From NCBI RefSeq assembly GCF_009604455.1, contig NZ_WEGL01000006.1, forward strand, positions 1 through 64,000: a DNA stretch of 64,000 bases, in the 5' to 3' direction. The translations under genes were made by a program, and so were the position numbers. This DNA is from Streptomyces sp. RB17. Its GTDB lineage: Bacteria; Actinomycetota; Actinomycetes; Streptomycetales; Streptomycetaceae. The notes under the pieces were generated by a model. The model saw only the letters and a list, made by a program, of their open reading frames with translations, did no database searches and was not told the origin of the DNA. Positions 20,415 to 28,554 of the stretch are shown here, one piece after another (the first letter of the stretch is position 1; each line of letters starts with the position of its first letter).

Positions 20415-22373
20415 TCAGCCGGTGTGCACCCGTGGCCGGCGTGCCCGGTTCGGTTCCGCCTCGCGCAGCACCTCTCGGGTGACCGGGGCGACCTCGCCCT
20501 GGCCGAAGAGGAAGAAGCGCAGGAAGTTGGCGAAGGGGTTGCCCTCGGTCCACTCGAAGTAGATGTGCGGGGTGCAGCCGGTCAGGTCGCGCACATGGAG
20601 CAGGAGCGCGGCGAGGGCGTTGGGGATGGAGGAGGACTCCAGGGTGAGCACCCGGTAGCGGTCGTGCAGGACCTCGCCGCGCACGGTCAGGCCCGCCTCG
20701 AACTCGGAGGGGTCGGTGACCGTGACCTCGACGAAGACGAAGTCCTCCTGCTCCGGCATGTCGTTGTCGGCCCGGATCTGCTCGACCTTGTCGCGGTACT
20801 CGGCCTTGTCCCGGCGGCCCGGCTCGTTGGCGATGAACCGGATCTTCCGGCTGGCGATGTCGCGGATGAATCGTTCCGCCATGTCGTCCAGCTCGACATG
20901 GGTGACGCGCAGCTCGAAGGCACGGGCCAGCCGGGACGCCAGGGAGACCAGGATGATGCCGACGATGAAGCAGGCGCCGATCTTCACGCCGTCCGGGCGC
21001 TCGACGACGTTCGCGGCGGTGACGTAGAGCAGGACGGCCGAGACGACCGCGAAGCCGATGGTCCAGCCGCGCTGGCCCGCCCTGCGGGCGGCGATGGTCA
21101 CGGCGATCGCCGCGGAGGACATCAGGACCAGCACGCCGGTGGCGTAGGCGCCGCCCTGCGCGTCGACGTCGGCGTCGAAGATCCAGGTCACCAGGAAGGC
21201 GACCAGAGTGAAGACGATCACCATCGGGCGGACCGCTCGCGCCCAGTGCGGGGCCATGCCGTAACGCGGCAGGTAGCGGGGCATGAGGTTGAGCAGGCCG
21301 GCCATGGCGGAGGCGCCGGCGAACCACAGGATGGCGATCGTCGAGAGGTCGTAGACCGTGCCGAAGGCGTTGCCCAGGTACTCGTGCGCGAGGTAGGCGA
21401 GCGCGCGGCCGTTGGCCTGGCCACCGGACTTGAACTCGTTCGCCGGGATCAGCACCGTGGTGATGAAGCTGGTGGTGATCAGGAAGACGCTCATGATCAG
21501 CGCCGCGGTCGTGAGCAGCTTCTTGGTGTCCCGGATCCGGCCCTTCGGCTTGTCCGCGGTGTCGTCGGGGTCGCCCTGGACGTGGGGCATGACGGCGACG
21601 CCGGTCTCGAAGCCGGACAGGCCGAGCGCGAGCTTGGGGAAGACCAGCAGGGACACCCCGATCATGGCGAAGACGTTGCCGTGCTGGGTGGTCAGGGCAC
21701 TGGACCAGTCGGTGACCACGTGCCCGGCGGTCAGCACATGCCAGAAGCCGACGGCCACGACCACGGCGTTCAGGCTGAGATAGGCCACGACCAGGGCGAA
21801 CGCGACGCCGATCGCCTCCAGGAAGCCCTTGAGGAACACCGCACCCAGCAGCGCCACCAGCGCCAGCGTGATCACCATCTGCTGCCCGTGCAGCACGTTC
21901 GTCAGGTGCGGGTTCTCGATCAGGTGGGTGGAGGCGTCCGCCGCGGACAGGGTGATGGTGATCAGGAAGTCGGTGGCGGCGAAGCCCAGCAGCGTCAGGA
22001 CGAACAGCTTGCCCTTCCAGAAGGACAGCAGCCGCTCCAGCATCGCGATGGAGCCCTCGCCGTGCGGGCTCTCCTCCGCCACCCTGCGGTACACCGGGAG
22101 AGCTCCCGCCAGGGTGACCAGGACGAGGACGAGGGTCGCGATCGGGGAGAGCAGGCCGGCGGCCAGGGCCGCGATGCCGGGCTGGTAGCCCAGGGTGGAG
22201 AAGTAGTCGACGCCGGTCAGGCACATCACCCGGTACCAGCGCTGGCCCTGGTGCGGGGGTTCCGGCTCGGCGTGCGGGCCGGTGTGGCCCCCGGCCTTGC
22301 CCATGTCGGACAGCCCCTCCAGCATCCAGGCGCGCAGACGGCTGGTACTGGGAGGCTGCTCGGTCGTGGCCAT
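20415..22373 (-). CDS. APC-superfamily amino acid/cation permease
   Basis: A 652-aa membrane transporter. About twelve hydrophobic segments are seen over residues 50-490 (for example GIAALAAGLLSPIATLVLVLV), followed by a hydrophilic C-terminal domain of about 160 residues (HVELDDMAERFIRDIASRK, VRDLTGCTPHIYFEWTEGNP). This layout is typical of large APC permeases annotated as amino acid transporters in Streptomyces. Related APC proteins can import K+, so the substrate is open. Preceded by AGGAGCC before ATG 22373. The C-terminal domain may be regulatory. Confidence 0.85.
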   Translation of the reverse strand: MATTEQPPSTSRLRAWMLEGLSDMGKAGGHTGPHAEPEPPHQGQRWYRVMCLTGVDYFSTLGYQPGIAALAAGLLSPIATLVLVLVTLAGALPVYRRVAEESPHGEGSIAMLERLLSFWKGKLFVLTLLGFAATDFLITITLSAADASTHLIENPHLTNVLHGQQMVITLALVALLGAVFLKGFLEAIGVAFALVVAYLSLNAVVVAVGFWHVLTAGHVVTDWSSALTTQHGNVFAMIGVSLLVFPKLALGLSGFETGVAVMPHVQGDPDDTADKPKGRIRDTKKLLTTAALIMSVFLITTSFITTVLIPANEFKSGGQANGRALAYLAHEYLGNAFGTVYDLSTIAILWFAGASAMAGLLNLMPRYLPRYGMAPHWARAVRPMVIVFTLVAFLVTWIFDADVDAQGGAYATGVLVLMSSAAIAVTIAARRAGQRGWTIGFAVVSAVLLYVTAANVVERPDGVKIGACFIVGIILVSLASRLARAFELRVTHVELDDMAERFIRDIASRKIRFIANEPGRRDKAEYRDKVEQIRADNDMPEQEDFVFVEVTVTDPSEFEAGLTVRGEVLHDRYRVLTLESSSIPNALAALLLHVRDLTGCTPHIYFEWTEGNPFANFLRFFLFGQGEVAPVTREVLREAEPNRARRPRVHTG

Positions 22374-22643
22374 CAGTGGGGCTCCTGTATGCGGCTCAGC
22401 TCATTTCCGGCCATCACTCGGACGGCGGGCACCAGCGTATGCAGAGAGTGACGCCCGGGCCCACGGATCAGGGGCCGGCAGGCGTCAATCTTGCGTTAAG
22501 AATGGCGCGGGAGCGGCAGGGCCACATCAAGAAGGGGAGGCCGGAGAGGTATCCCGGAAGCACGGCCGTCCGGGGCGCCGGTCGGGCCCCCGACCTGCGG
22601 CGGCCACCGAGTGTCATGGTCTCAGGGCTCCGATCGCACCACC
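22374..22643. other. Gene-free interval upstream of the APC permease
   Basis: This 270-bp interval lies between two minus-strand genes. It contains TTGACG on the minus strand (22487-22482) as a possible -35 element, but I see no convincing -10 at the right distance. No tRNA, terminator or recognised riboswitch was found. Confidence 0.5.
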
Positions 22644-23201
22644 TCACTCCATGCCGGACGCCCGGAACACCGCCAGCGCCGTCTCGCGGTCGAGGCGGCG
22701 GGCGAGGCGGTGCAGGGCGGCCGTGCCGCACATCAGGGTGCCGGCCGCCTCGGACGCCCGGGCACCCTCGTCGAGCAGGTGCCACAGGCCCGGGTTGCGG
22801 ATCAGGACCTCGGGGTCGATCTCGACCCGGTTGCCGAGGGCGTCGCGCAGGACCAGGCGCTGCGCGACCCCGTCCAGCGGGCGCACCGAGACCAGCAGAT
22901 CGGTGCGGACCCGGCGGGTGCGCAGCGGACGGCGCGTGGCGAGCCAACCCGCACCGGCCGAGACCCGCGCCGGCAACAGCACCAGGAACAACAGCAGGGC
23001 GATGCCGGCCCACAGCACACCCCGCCACCAGATGAGGGTGCCGGCCACCCAGTCGATGAGGAGCAGCATCCCGAGCAGCACACCTGCGCACCGGATCGAG
23101 GTGCGCACGTCCGCTTCCCAGTCACGGTCGTACACCGGGCCGGCGGTGCCGGTCGGGTACGGGCCCGTGCGGCGGGCGTGGATGTCGTCGCGGTGCCTCA
23201 T
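22644..23201 (-). CDS. Conserved membrane protein of unknown function
   Basis: A 185-aa protein with a basic N-terminus, two adjacent transmembrane helices (CAGVLLGMLLLIDWVAGTLI and VLWAGIALLLFLVLLP), and a cytoplasmic C-terminal domain (VRTDLLVSVRPLDGVAQRLVLRD, RVEIDPEVLIRNPGLW). The last part looks like a small beta-rich domain. No family name can be given with confidence. It lies between the APC permease and a universal stress protein on the same strand. The start is chosen as ATG 23201; no strong ribosome binding site is seen. Confidence 0.75.
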   Translation of the reverse strand: MRHRDDIHARRTGPYPTGTAGPVYDRDWEADVRTSIRCAGVLLGMLLLIDWVAGTLIWWRGVLWAGIALLLFLVLLPARVSAGAGWLATRRPLRTRRVRTDLLVSVRPLDGVAQRLVLRDALGNRVEIDPEVLIRNPGLWHLLDEGARASEAAGTLMCGTAALHRLARRLDRETALAVFRASGME

Positions 23202-23368
23202 GTCTGAGACGGTAGGCAGTCCTGGGGCGGCCGGAGCGCGGCCGCGGTACACCTTGACGGTGTTCTGACGGCCGGCGGGCCGTTCTTGACGCGACACCAG
23301 CGGGTCCGGCGCACCGAGAAGTGCCCCGAGCCGAAGGGGATCGGGCTGTCGACGCGCCGGGTCCGGGC

Positions 23369-23899
23369 TCACAGGCCCCGGATGTCCATGCGCAGATGCC
23401 AGGTGTTGCGCCGGTGGACGGACAGCAGTTCCGACTCCAGCGGGGACGGGGGCACCGCGAGCACCGGGCAGACCGCGTGTGCCAGGCAGTGCCGGGAGAC
23501 GCGGCCCGAGAAGGCGCGCTGCAGCCCGCGTCGGCCCGCGCCCACCACCAGGACGTCGTCCTCCCGGTCCGCGGTCGCCACCAGCGCCGGTCCGGGGGCG
23601 CCCCGCACGACGACGGCGTGCATCGGCACACCGGGGACGTCACCGCCGAAGATCTCCTCGAGCACCGAGGCCAGCCGCTGTCCGGCCAGCCGCTGCCAGT
23701 CCTCGACGAGCAGGCCGGCGGCGGGGGAGCGGCGCGCGGCGGAGTCCCCTCCCGGCGGCTCCCAGGCCAGCACCGGCCACAGTTCCGCTCCCAGTCGGCG
23801 GGCCAGCGCGGTGGCCCGCCGCAGGGCCGTGACGCTGCCCAGGGAGCCGCTCACACCGACCACCACCCGAGCGGGCGCCGAGGCGTCGTAACCGGACAT
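23369..23899 (-). CDS. Universal stress protein family
   Basis: A 176-aa single-domain UspA-type protein. It shows the family start ARVVVGVSGSLGSVTALRRA and the ATP-binding signature near the end (VVGAGRRGLQRAFSGRVSRHCLAHAVCPVLAV), close to G-2x-G-9x-G-S/T. Such proteins bind ATP and act in stress or dormancy. ATG 23899 follows GGTGGAG. The gene diverges from the GH43 gene. Confidence 0.87.
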   Translation of the reverse strand: MSGYDASAPARVVVGVSGSLGSVTALRRATALARRLGAELWPVLAWEPPGGDSAARRSPAAGLLVEDWQRLAGQRLASVLEEIFGGDVPGVPMHAVVVRGAPGPALVATADREDDVLVVGAGRRGLQRAFSGRVSRHCLAHAVCPVLAVPPSPLESELLSVHRRNTWHLRMDIRGL

Positions 23900-24085
23900 C
23901 ACTCCACCGTTCCTCGCGGGCGACGCCGGGGCGTCTCGCGCGCGGACGTGCCCGCCCTGCAAGGCCCTTGCTTCCTTCCATCCCACTCCCGTACCGGCGA
24001 TTCGACCAGCCGGGCGGACGGTGTCTTCTCCTCGTCCTCGCCTCGGCGACCGGCATGCCCCACCGCTAAGATTCGACATCACAGT

Positions 24086-24096
24086 CGAAACTTTCG
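24086..24096. promoter_or_regulatory. CGAA-N3-TTCG operator before the GH43 gene
   Basis: CGAAACTTTCG, a perfect CGAA/TTCG inverted repeat, lies 24 bp before the GH43 start. The same pattern is found before the GH10 gene at 25660. CGAA-N-TTCG elements bound by LacI-type repressors (BxlR-like) are known upstream of Streptomyces xylanase and xylosidase genes. Confidence 0.7.
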
Positions 24097-24119
24097 AGCA
24101 TCCTCTTGGGGGCCCACCC

Positions 24120-25607
24120 GTGCGCACCTACGACAACCCCGTCCTCCCCGGCTTCCATCCCGACCCGAGCGTGTGCCGGGTCGGGGACGACTACTACCTG
24201 GTGTGCTCCAGCTTCGAGTACTTCCCCGGCGTCCCGCTGTTCCACAGCCGGGACCTGGTGCACTGGCGTCAGATCGGCAACGTCCTCGACCGGCCCGGCC
24301 AGTTGGCGCTGCCCGACGACACACCGGCCTCGGGCGGCATCTACGCGCCGACGATCCGCCACCACGACGGGCTCTTCCACGTCATCACCACGAACGTCAG
24401 TGCCGGAGGCACCTTCCTCGTCACCGCCGAGCGCCCCGAGGGCCCCTGGTCGGACCCGGTGTGGATCGACCTGCCCGGCATCGACCCCGACCTGGCCTGG
24501 GACGAGGACGGTTCCTGCTGGTGCGCCATGGCCGGGGTCACCGTGGCCCGGATCGACCCGCGCACCGGCGAAGTACTCGAAGGCCCGCTGCCGATGTGGT
24601 CGGGCACGGGCCTGAGGGACCCCGAGGCACCGCACCTCTACCGGATCGGCGACTGGTGGTACCTGCTGCTCGCCGAGGGCGGGACCGCGCTGGGCCACGG
24701 CGTCTCCGCAGCCCGCGCCCGCACGCCGCGCGGGCCCTGGGAACCGGCCCCGGGCAACCCGCTGCTGTCCCACCGCGGCACCGGTCTGCCGATCCAGTGC
24801 ACCGGCCACGCCGATCTGGTCCAGGCGGCCGACGGCACCTGGTGGATGGTGCTGCTCGGCACCCGGCCGCGCGGCTACTTCCCCGAGTTCCATGTCCTGG
24901 GCCGGGAGACCTTCCTGGTCCCGGTGGAGTGGGCCGACGGCTGGCCCCGGGTGGGCCCGGTGCGCGAGCGGCATCCCGCGCCGGCCGCCTGGGCTCCCCT
25001 CGAACTGCCGCCGGTGCGCGACGACTTCACCTCGCCGGTGCTCGCCCCGTACTGGATAACCCCGCGCCGCAGGCCCGAGGGGTGCTGGTCGCTCAGCGAG
25101 CGGCCCGGCCGGCTCACGCTGACCGCCACCGGGGACAGCCTCGACCGGCCCGGGCACACCTTCGTAGGCCGCCGCCAGCAGCACCACGACTGCCGGGCCG
25201 CCACGCGGCTGGAGGACTGGACGGGCCGGGCCGGGCTGTCCGTCCGCCTCGACGAGGAGCATCACTACGACCTGGAAGTGGCCGCGGGTACCGCGGCCGT
25301 GATCGCCCGGATCGGCCCGCTGCGGCAGCGCGTCGCCGAACTCCCGCTGCCTGCGGGCCCGGTCACCCTGAGCGTCGACATCAGCGTGACCCGCGACCCC
25401 GGACCCACGAGCGGCCCCGACACCGTCGCCTTCTCCGTCGAAACCCACGAGGGATCCGTCCGCCTGGCCGAACTGGACGGCCGTTACCTGTCGACCGAGG
25501 TGGCCACCGGCTTCACCGGCCGTGTCATCGGTATGTACGTCACCGAAGGCCGCGCGGACTTCGACTGGTTCGACTACGCGCCCGCAACCTCCTGCACGAC
25601 CCCTTGA
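24120..25607 (+). CDS. Glycoside hydrolase family 43 (beta-xylosidase/arabinofuranosidase)
   Basis: A 495-aa cytoplasmic enzyme that would release xylose or arabinose from xylo-oligosaccharides. The GH43 five-bladed propeller spans about residues 1-290: general base Asp in NPVLPGFHPDPSVCR, the pKa-modulating Asp probably in IDPDLAWDEDG, and general acid Glu in LRDPEAPHLYRI. A C-terminal beta-sandwich (about 310-495, DDFTSPVLAPYW) completes the typical GH43 subfamily 11-like architecture. No signal peptide. GTG 24120 is used. The TGA stop lies inside the -35 box of the downstream xylanase promoter. Confidence 0.9.
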   Translation: MRTYDNPVLPGFHPDPSVCRVGDDYYLVCSSFEYFPGVPLFHSRDLVHWRQIGNVLDRPGQLALPDDTPASGGIYAPTIRHHDGLFHVITTNVSAGGTFLVTAERPEGPWSDPVWIDLPGIDPDLAWDEDGSCWCAMAGVTVARIDPRTGEVLEGPLPMWSGTGLRDPEAPHLYRIGDWWYLLLAEGGTALGHGVSAARARTPRGPWEPAPGNPLLSHRGTGLPIQCTGHADLVQAADGTWWMVLLGTRPRGYFPEFHVLGRETFLVPVEWADGWPRVGPVRERHPAPAAWAPLELPPVRDDFTSPVLAPYWITPRRRPEGCWSLSERPGRLTLTATGDSLDRPGHTFVGRRQQHHDCRAATRLEDWTGRAGLSVRLDEEHHYDLEVAAGTAAVIARIGPLRQRVAELPLPAGPVTLSVDISVTRDPGPTSGPDTVAFSVETHEGSVRLAELDGRYLSTEVATGFTGRVIGMYVTEGRADFDWFDYAPATSCTTP

Positions 25608-25632
25608 CGCTACCGACGCGCGTTTCTAGAGT
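25604..25632 (+). promoter_or_regulatory. Vegetative promoter of the xylanase gene
   Basis: TTGACG (25604-25609), a 17-bp spacer and TAGAGT (25627-25632) fit the Streptomyces HrdB consensus very well. The -35 element contains the stop codon of the GH43 gene. Transcription would begin near 25639, upstream of the CGAA-N3-TTCG operator. Confidence 0.75.
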
Positions 25633-25659
25633 CGCGGTTCGAACGATCGATCTTCGCTA

Positions 25660-25670
25660 CGAATGTTTCG
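25660..25670. promoter_or_regulatory. CGAA-N3-TTCG operator before the GH10 gene
   Basis: CGAATGTTTCG, the same CGAA-N3-TTCG pattern as before the GH43 gene, here about 20 bp downstream of the predicted transcription start. A repressor bound here would block elongation or initiation. TTCGAACG nearby (25638-25645) may be a further partial site. Confidence 0.7.
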
Positions 25671-25754
25671 AAGCCCACCCCAACGGCTCGTCGACGGCCT
25701 CACCGGGGGCGCCACCCAAGGGCTGAAACACCTCTGAGAAACAGGAGTCGCACC

Positions 25755-26801
25755 ATGCCCAGCAAGAGCACGCGTCTCAGACTCGCCGGCGCCCTCGCGG
25801 CCGCCCTCATGGCCACCGGACTCGCCGCCCCGGCCGCCCAGGCCCACGAGCGGCAGCCCACCCTCGCCGACCTCGCCGAAGGCCACGGACGCTACTTCGG
25901 CAGCGCCACCGACAACCCCGAACTCACCGACAGCGCCTACACGAAGATCCTCGGCAGCGAGTTCGACATGATCACGCCCGGCAACGGCATGAAGTGGTAC
26001 GCCACCGAGCCCCAGCAGGGCGTCTTCGACTGGACCAATGGCGACCAGATCGTGAACCTGGCCCGGAAGAACCACCAGAAGGTCCGCGCCCACACCCTGG
26101 TCTGGCACAGCCAACTGCCCGACTGGCTCACCTCCAGGCAGTGGACCGCGAGCGAACTGCGGGCCGTGCTGAAGAAGCACATCACCACCGAGGTACGGCA
26201 CTACCGGGGCAAGGTGTACTCCTGGGACGTCGTCAACGAAGCCTTCAACGAGGACGGCAGCTACCGCGAGACCCTCTGGTACAAGACCCTGGGTCCCGGC
26301 TACATCGCCGACGCGCTGCGCTGGGCCCACCAGGCCGACCCGCACGCCAAGCTCTACCTGAACGACTACAACATCGAGGCGGTCGGCCCGAAGAGTGACG
26401 CGTACTACGCGCTGGCCAAGGACCTCAAGGCCGAGGGAGTGCCGCTCGACGGCATCGGCTTCCAGACCCATCTGGCCCTGCAGTACGGCTATCCCAGCAG
26501 CCTGGAGGACAATCTGCGCCGCTTCGCCGGCCTGGGCCTGGACACCGCCCTCACCGAGGTCGACGTACGGATGCAGCTGCCGGCGACCGAGGAGAAGCTC
26601 GCCGAGCAGGCGAGCTGGTACGGGAACCTGGTCAAGGCCTGTCTGGCCGTCCGCCGTTGCGTGGGCGTGACCATCTGGGACTACACCGACAAGTACTCCT
26701 GGATCCCGGCCGTCTTCCCGGGCGAGGGCGCCGCCCTGCCGTGGGACGAGCAGCTGAACCCCAAGCCGGCCTACCAGGCCCTGCGGGACGCACTGCGATA
26801 A
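25755..26801 (+). CDS. Secreted endo-1,4-beta-xylanase, GH10
   Basis: A 348-aa secreted xylanase that cuts the xylan backbone. The Sec signal peptide (KSTRLRLAGALAAALMATGL, cleavage near AQA-HE) is followed by a GH10 barrel. Acid/base E162 lies in WDVVNEAFNE and nucleophile E268 in LTEVDVRM; HTLVWHSQLPDWL is also typical. It has only the catalytic domain and lacks the CBM13 or CBM2 module that many Streptomyces GH10 enzymes carry. Together with the upstream GH43 enzyme it forms a small xylan unit: the xylanase outside, the xylosidase inside. Confidence 0.95.
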   Translation: MPSKSTRLRLAGALAAALMATGLAAPAAQAHERQPTLADLAEGHGRYFGSATDNPELTDSAYTKILGSEFDMITPGNGMKWYATEPQQGVFDWTNGDQIVNLARKNHQKVRAHTLVWHSQLPDWLTSRQWTASELRAVLKKHITTEVRHYRGKVYSWDVVNEAFNEDGSYRETLWYKTLGPGYIADALRWAHQADPHAKLYLNDYNIEAVGPKSDAYYALAKDLKAEGVPLDGIGFQTHLALQYGYPSSLEDNLRRFAGLGLDTALTEVDVRMQLPATEEKLAEQASWYGNLVKACLAVRRCVGVTIWDYTDKYSWIPAVFPGEGAALPWDEQLNPKPAYQALRDALR

Positions 26802-26821
26802 CCCCCGCTTACGGACCGTAG

Positions 26822-26848
26822 CCGGCCCCGGACACACGTCGGGGCCGG
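26822..26848. terminator. Terminator after the xylanase gene
   Basis: CCGGCCCCG (26822-26830) pairs with CGGGGCCGG (26840-26848). It lies between the converging xylanase and DUF5999 genes and can serve both. Confidence 0.8.
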
Positions 26849-26899
26849 TGCGCACCGGATGTGTGCGGCCGGCCCCTCAGGTCGCTCAGCGCGTTCCGC

Positions 26900-27136
26900 T
26901 CAGGCGGCCGTCATCACCTGGTCCGCACCGAGCGGGCGGTGCGGGGCGATGATCCGGCCGTCGGGCAGCAGCTCGCCGGTGTCCTCGAAGAGCAGGACGC
27001 CGTTGCACAGCAGACTCCATCCCTGCTCCGGGTGGTGCGCCACGAGACGGGCGGACTCCCGGTCGGCGGACTCGGCTGGTGGACACGGCGGCTGGTGCTG
27101 GCACATGGGTGGGATCTTTCGCTCTGTCGTGGTCAT
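26900..27136 (-). CDS. DUF5999 family protein
   Basis: A 78-aa protein typical of Streptomyces. The segment PMCQHQPPCPPAESADRESA carries a Cys/His cluster (CQHQPPC) that could bind metal; LVAHHPEQGWSLLCNG and DGRIIAPHRP follow. Function unknown. ATG 27136 has GGGGGAC just upstream; a start at the later Met (27106) would give the shorter form often annotated. Confidence 0.82.
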   Translation of the reverse strand: MTTTERKIPPMCQHQPPCPPAESADRESARLVAHHPEQGWSLLCNGVLLFEDTGELLPDGRIIAPHRPLGADQVMTAA

Positions 27137-27340
27137 GGCCGTCCCCCGTGGTGATAAGTCGGTCGGAACCCAGTGTTGCCCTCTCGGCGTCGTTCCGCAG
27201 GGATTTCGCAGCACCGCTTCTCACAGGTTCATGACGCGTCACCCGCGCGGACGGTTCAGTCCAAGTGCACTGTCACTTCGGGTGGTTCGCAGTGGCCGGA
27301 TCGGGCTAGTCCCGGCAGGCCACACCCCCCTGACATGGAC

Positions 27341-27373
27341 GTACCCCGCTTCCCTCCCGGGTAAGCGGGGTAC
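27341..27373 (-). terminator. Strong terminator hairpin
   Basis: GTACCCCGCTT (27341-27351) pairs perfectly with AAGCGGGGTAC (27363-27373). It follows the stop of the minus-strand gene ending at 27386 and most likely terminates it. Confidence 0.75.
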
Positions 27374-27385
27374 GCGGGCCGCCGG

Positions 27386-27985
27386 TCAGGCGGGCGAGCC
27401 CAGCACGGGTGGGCCGAGCAGGGGCAGCGGAGTGGCGCGATGGGTCAGGACCGGAAGCAACTCGGTGACCCGGCACGGGCGGTGTGCCGGGATGCCGGGC
27501 GGCGCCGGCGCCAGCGGGACGAGCAGATCGGTGCCGGCCGGGTGTCCCTCGGCTCCGTCGGCGGTGACGTCGCCGTGCAGCCACAGGGTGAGCATGTACA
27601 GACCGGGCACGGACAGCAGTCGGGCCTGGTACGGCTGTTGCAGCGCCTCCGCCTGCTGCAGGGCGCGTTCGGTGGAGGGGACGTACGGGCCCTCGAAGAA
27701 GTGCGAGAAGGCCCAGCCGTCGGGGGTGAGCATGGTCTCCGCCGCGGCCACCGCCCGGTCGCCACAGCGGATCAGGAAGCGCCAGCCGGCCAGCCGGGTC
27801 GCGGACAGGCCCTGTGCGGTGATGCGGTCCAGTACATGCACGGGCAGCGGGAGTTCGGGTGTCGTCGGCCCCTGCGCGGCGCGCAGGGAGGGGGTACGGG
27901 CCTCACGCACCGCGGTGGGGGAACCGAGGGCGGTGAGGACGGAACGCAGGGCAGGCGCGGGGGCAGGGGGCACGTGCAGCGGCAT
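27386..27985 (-). CDS. Hypothetical protein conserved in Streptomyces
   Basis: A 199-aa protein, not recognised as a named family. The N-terminus is Pro/Ala-rich; the middle contains WRFLIRCGDRAVAAAETMLTPDGW and FSHFFEGPYVPSTERALQQAEAL, followed by LLSVPGLYMLTLWLHGD and a Pro-rich C-terminus. No signal peptide or transmembrane helix is evident. ATG 27985 is chosen because AGAGAGGCG lies upstream; the frame is open further upstream without a good start. Confidence 0.7.
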   Translation of the reverse strand: MPLHVPPAPAPALRSVLTALGSPTAVREARTPSLRAAQGPTTPELPLPVHVLDRITAQGLSATRLAGWRFLIRCGDRAVAAAETMLTPDGWAFSHFFEGPYVPSTERALQQAEALQQPYQARLLSVPGLYMLTLWLHGDVTADGAEGHPAGTDLLVPLAPAPPGIPAHRPCRVTELLPVLTHRATPLPLLGPPVLGSPA

Positions 27986-28554
27986 GTGGGTCGCCTCTCT
28001 CGTTCGACAGGCGCGACGGCGCGAGGAGGGGTGGGGCGGACGGCGCTGTCTGCTCACGGAAGGCCGGAAGGGTGAAGGCCCGGTCGGTAACATCGGTGCG
28101 GCTCGGCCTGCCGCCCGTCACCGGGACGGCCTGGACACGGCAGGGACCAGGACCGAGGCGTCAACCCTCCGCCTTGTGGGCGAAGTTTATATGACGCATG
28201 TTCGGCCGTTGTTTCGTCTATCCCATTTCGGGAAGTCGCGCAAGTCGGTAATGCGCCGACGATCTGCGGGGCTCATCCCGGTTTTCGGCCGTCACGCCAC
28301 CGCTGACCTCGTCATACGCACCGGTAACGGTCGGCCGAATGTCGTCGGCGTTTTTCACGAGGTGCGATGGGAACCCGGTGGTGCGGGCTGACGCATGCCC
28401 CGTGAATGTGCCGCGGGGAACATTCCGACAGACTAGCGGGTGCCCGGCTCGCGCGGGGCGTTATCGATCGCTTTCACGGGGCATCATCCCCCCTGCACCC
28501 GGGAGAGCCCGGCGGCCGGATCGTCGGCCCGCCCATCCGAGGAGGGACACTTCG
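27986..28554. other. Gene-free interval upstream of the GCS2 ligase
   Basis: About 570 bp with no convincing coding sequence; the frames open here lack codon bias or a ribosome binding site. The stretch 28180-28350 is noticeably richer in A and T than its surroundings and probably contains the promoters of the two divergent genes. No tRNA, known riboswitch or terminator is recognised. Confidence 0.5.

Noticed and set aside
20424..22451. 675-codon plus-strand frame opposite the APC permease
   Set aside because: The minus frame has clear transmembrane pattern and ribosome binding site; the plus frame is Gly/Asp/Gln-rich with no domain.
22374..22643. c-di-AMP (ydaO-type) riboswitch upstream of the APC permease
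   Set aside because: Considered because related K+ importers use it, but I could not find the conserved ydaO core in this interval.
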